A stretch of DNA of 14,690 bases from positions 1-14,690 of the forward strand of contig JBBYJL010000030.1 in NCBI GenBank assembly GCA_043196285.1. Direction: 5' to 3'. This DNA comes from JAKAFX01 sp043196285. GTDB lineage: Archaea; Thermoplasmatota; Thermoplasmata; Thermoplasmatales; Thermoplasmataceae. The notes beneath the pieces are model-generated. The model saw only the letters and a list, made by a program, of their open reading frames with translations, was not told the origin of the DNA and made no database searches. Position 1 is the first letter of the stretch, and the number at the start of each line of letters is the position of its first letter. Made by a program: the position numbers and the translations under genes. This document shows, in pieces, positions 14,651-14,690 of this stretch.

Positions 14651-14690
14651 CAGATTTTCTCATATTGTAAATATAAATGACAGTTTTATT

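Noticed and set aside
1..14690. CRISPR array, defence island, toxin-antitoxin pair or prophage
   Set aside because: No regularly spaced repeats, no phage or nuclease-effector gene and no paired small genes are seen; all larger genes are housekeeping or transport.

Overview
This window looks like chromosomal DNA from a thermoacidophilic archaeon of the order Thermoplasmatales. Three points support this. There is an 89-residue HU-type DNA-binding protein that closely resembles Thermoplasma HTa and sits alone on its own promoter. There is a fused Kae1-Bud32 protein and a TrmB-type regulator, both archaeal. Promoters have TATA boxes, and several lie 24-27 bp before the start codon, as expected for leaderless mRNAs. 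Six of the thirteen protein genes that I call start with GTG or TTG. Genus cannot be fixed from the sequence alone.

Layout, left to right. Positions 1-663 carry no gene I can support, only a hairpin followed by T residues and a weak decayed-looking frame. A tRNA-Thr(CGU) follows at 664-736 (minus). Next is a minus-strand pair, endonuclease IV (nfo) and a DUF1015 protein, joined by a 4-base TTGA stop/start overlap. Then come a TrmB-family regulator and the two halves of the glycine cleavage P-protein (gcvPA-gcvPB), all minus. The HTa gene (minus) and a spermidine/aminopropyl-agmatine synthase-like gene (plus) are divergent. They are followed by a small two-helix membrane protein (minus), then an overlapping pair, kae1-bud32 and an XTP/dITP pyrophosphatase (minus), then a DHA2-type MFS exporter (minus) and a COG1926 phosphoribosyltransferase (minus). 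A 460-base gap holds what I read as a broken TnpB relic. It is followed by a four-helix CopD-like membrane protein (plus), a 350-base gap, and tRNA-Leu(GAG) at 14527-14611 (minus).

How the genes work together. gcvPA and gcvPB make one enzyme, the glycine-decarboxylating dehydrogenase; the T, H and L proteins are not in the window. kae1-bud32 acts in tRNA t6A modification and is translationally coupled to a nucleotide-pool cleaning enzyme. nfo repairs abasic sites. The rest is housekeeping or transport. I see no CRISPR array, prophage, toxin-antitoxin pair or defence island.

No clearly new multi-gene system is visible. The points most worth a second look are regulatory: an 8-bp inverted repeat at exactly 42 bp spacing around the trmB promoter, and a dyad placed just upstream of the gcv promoter. 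Others are the altered DFG motif (DPS) of the Bud32 kinase and the TnpB relic with a lost zinc-finger cysteine and a frame change.
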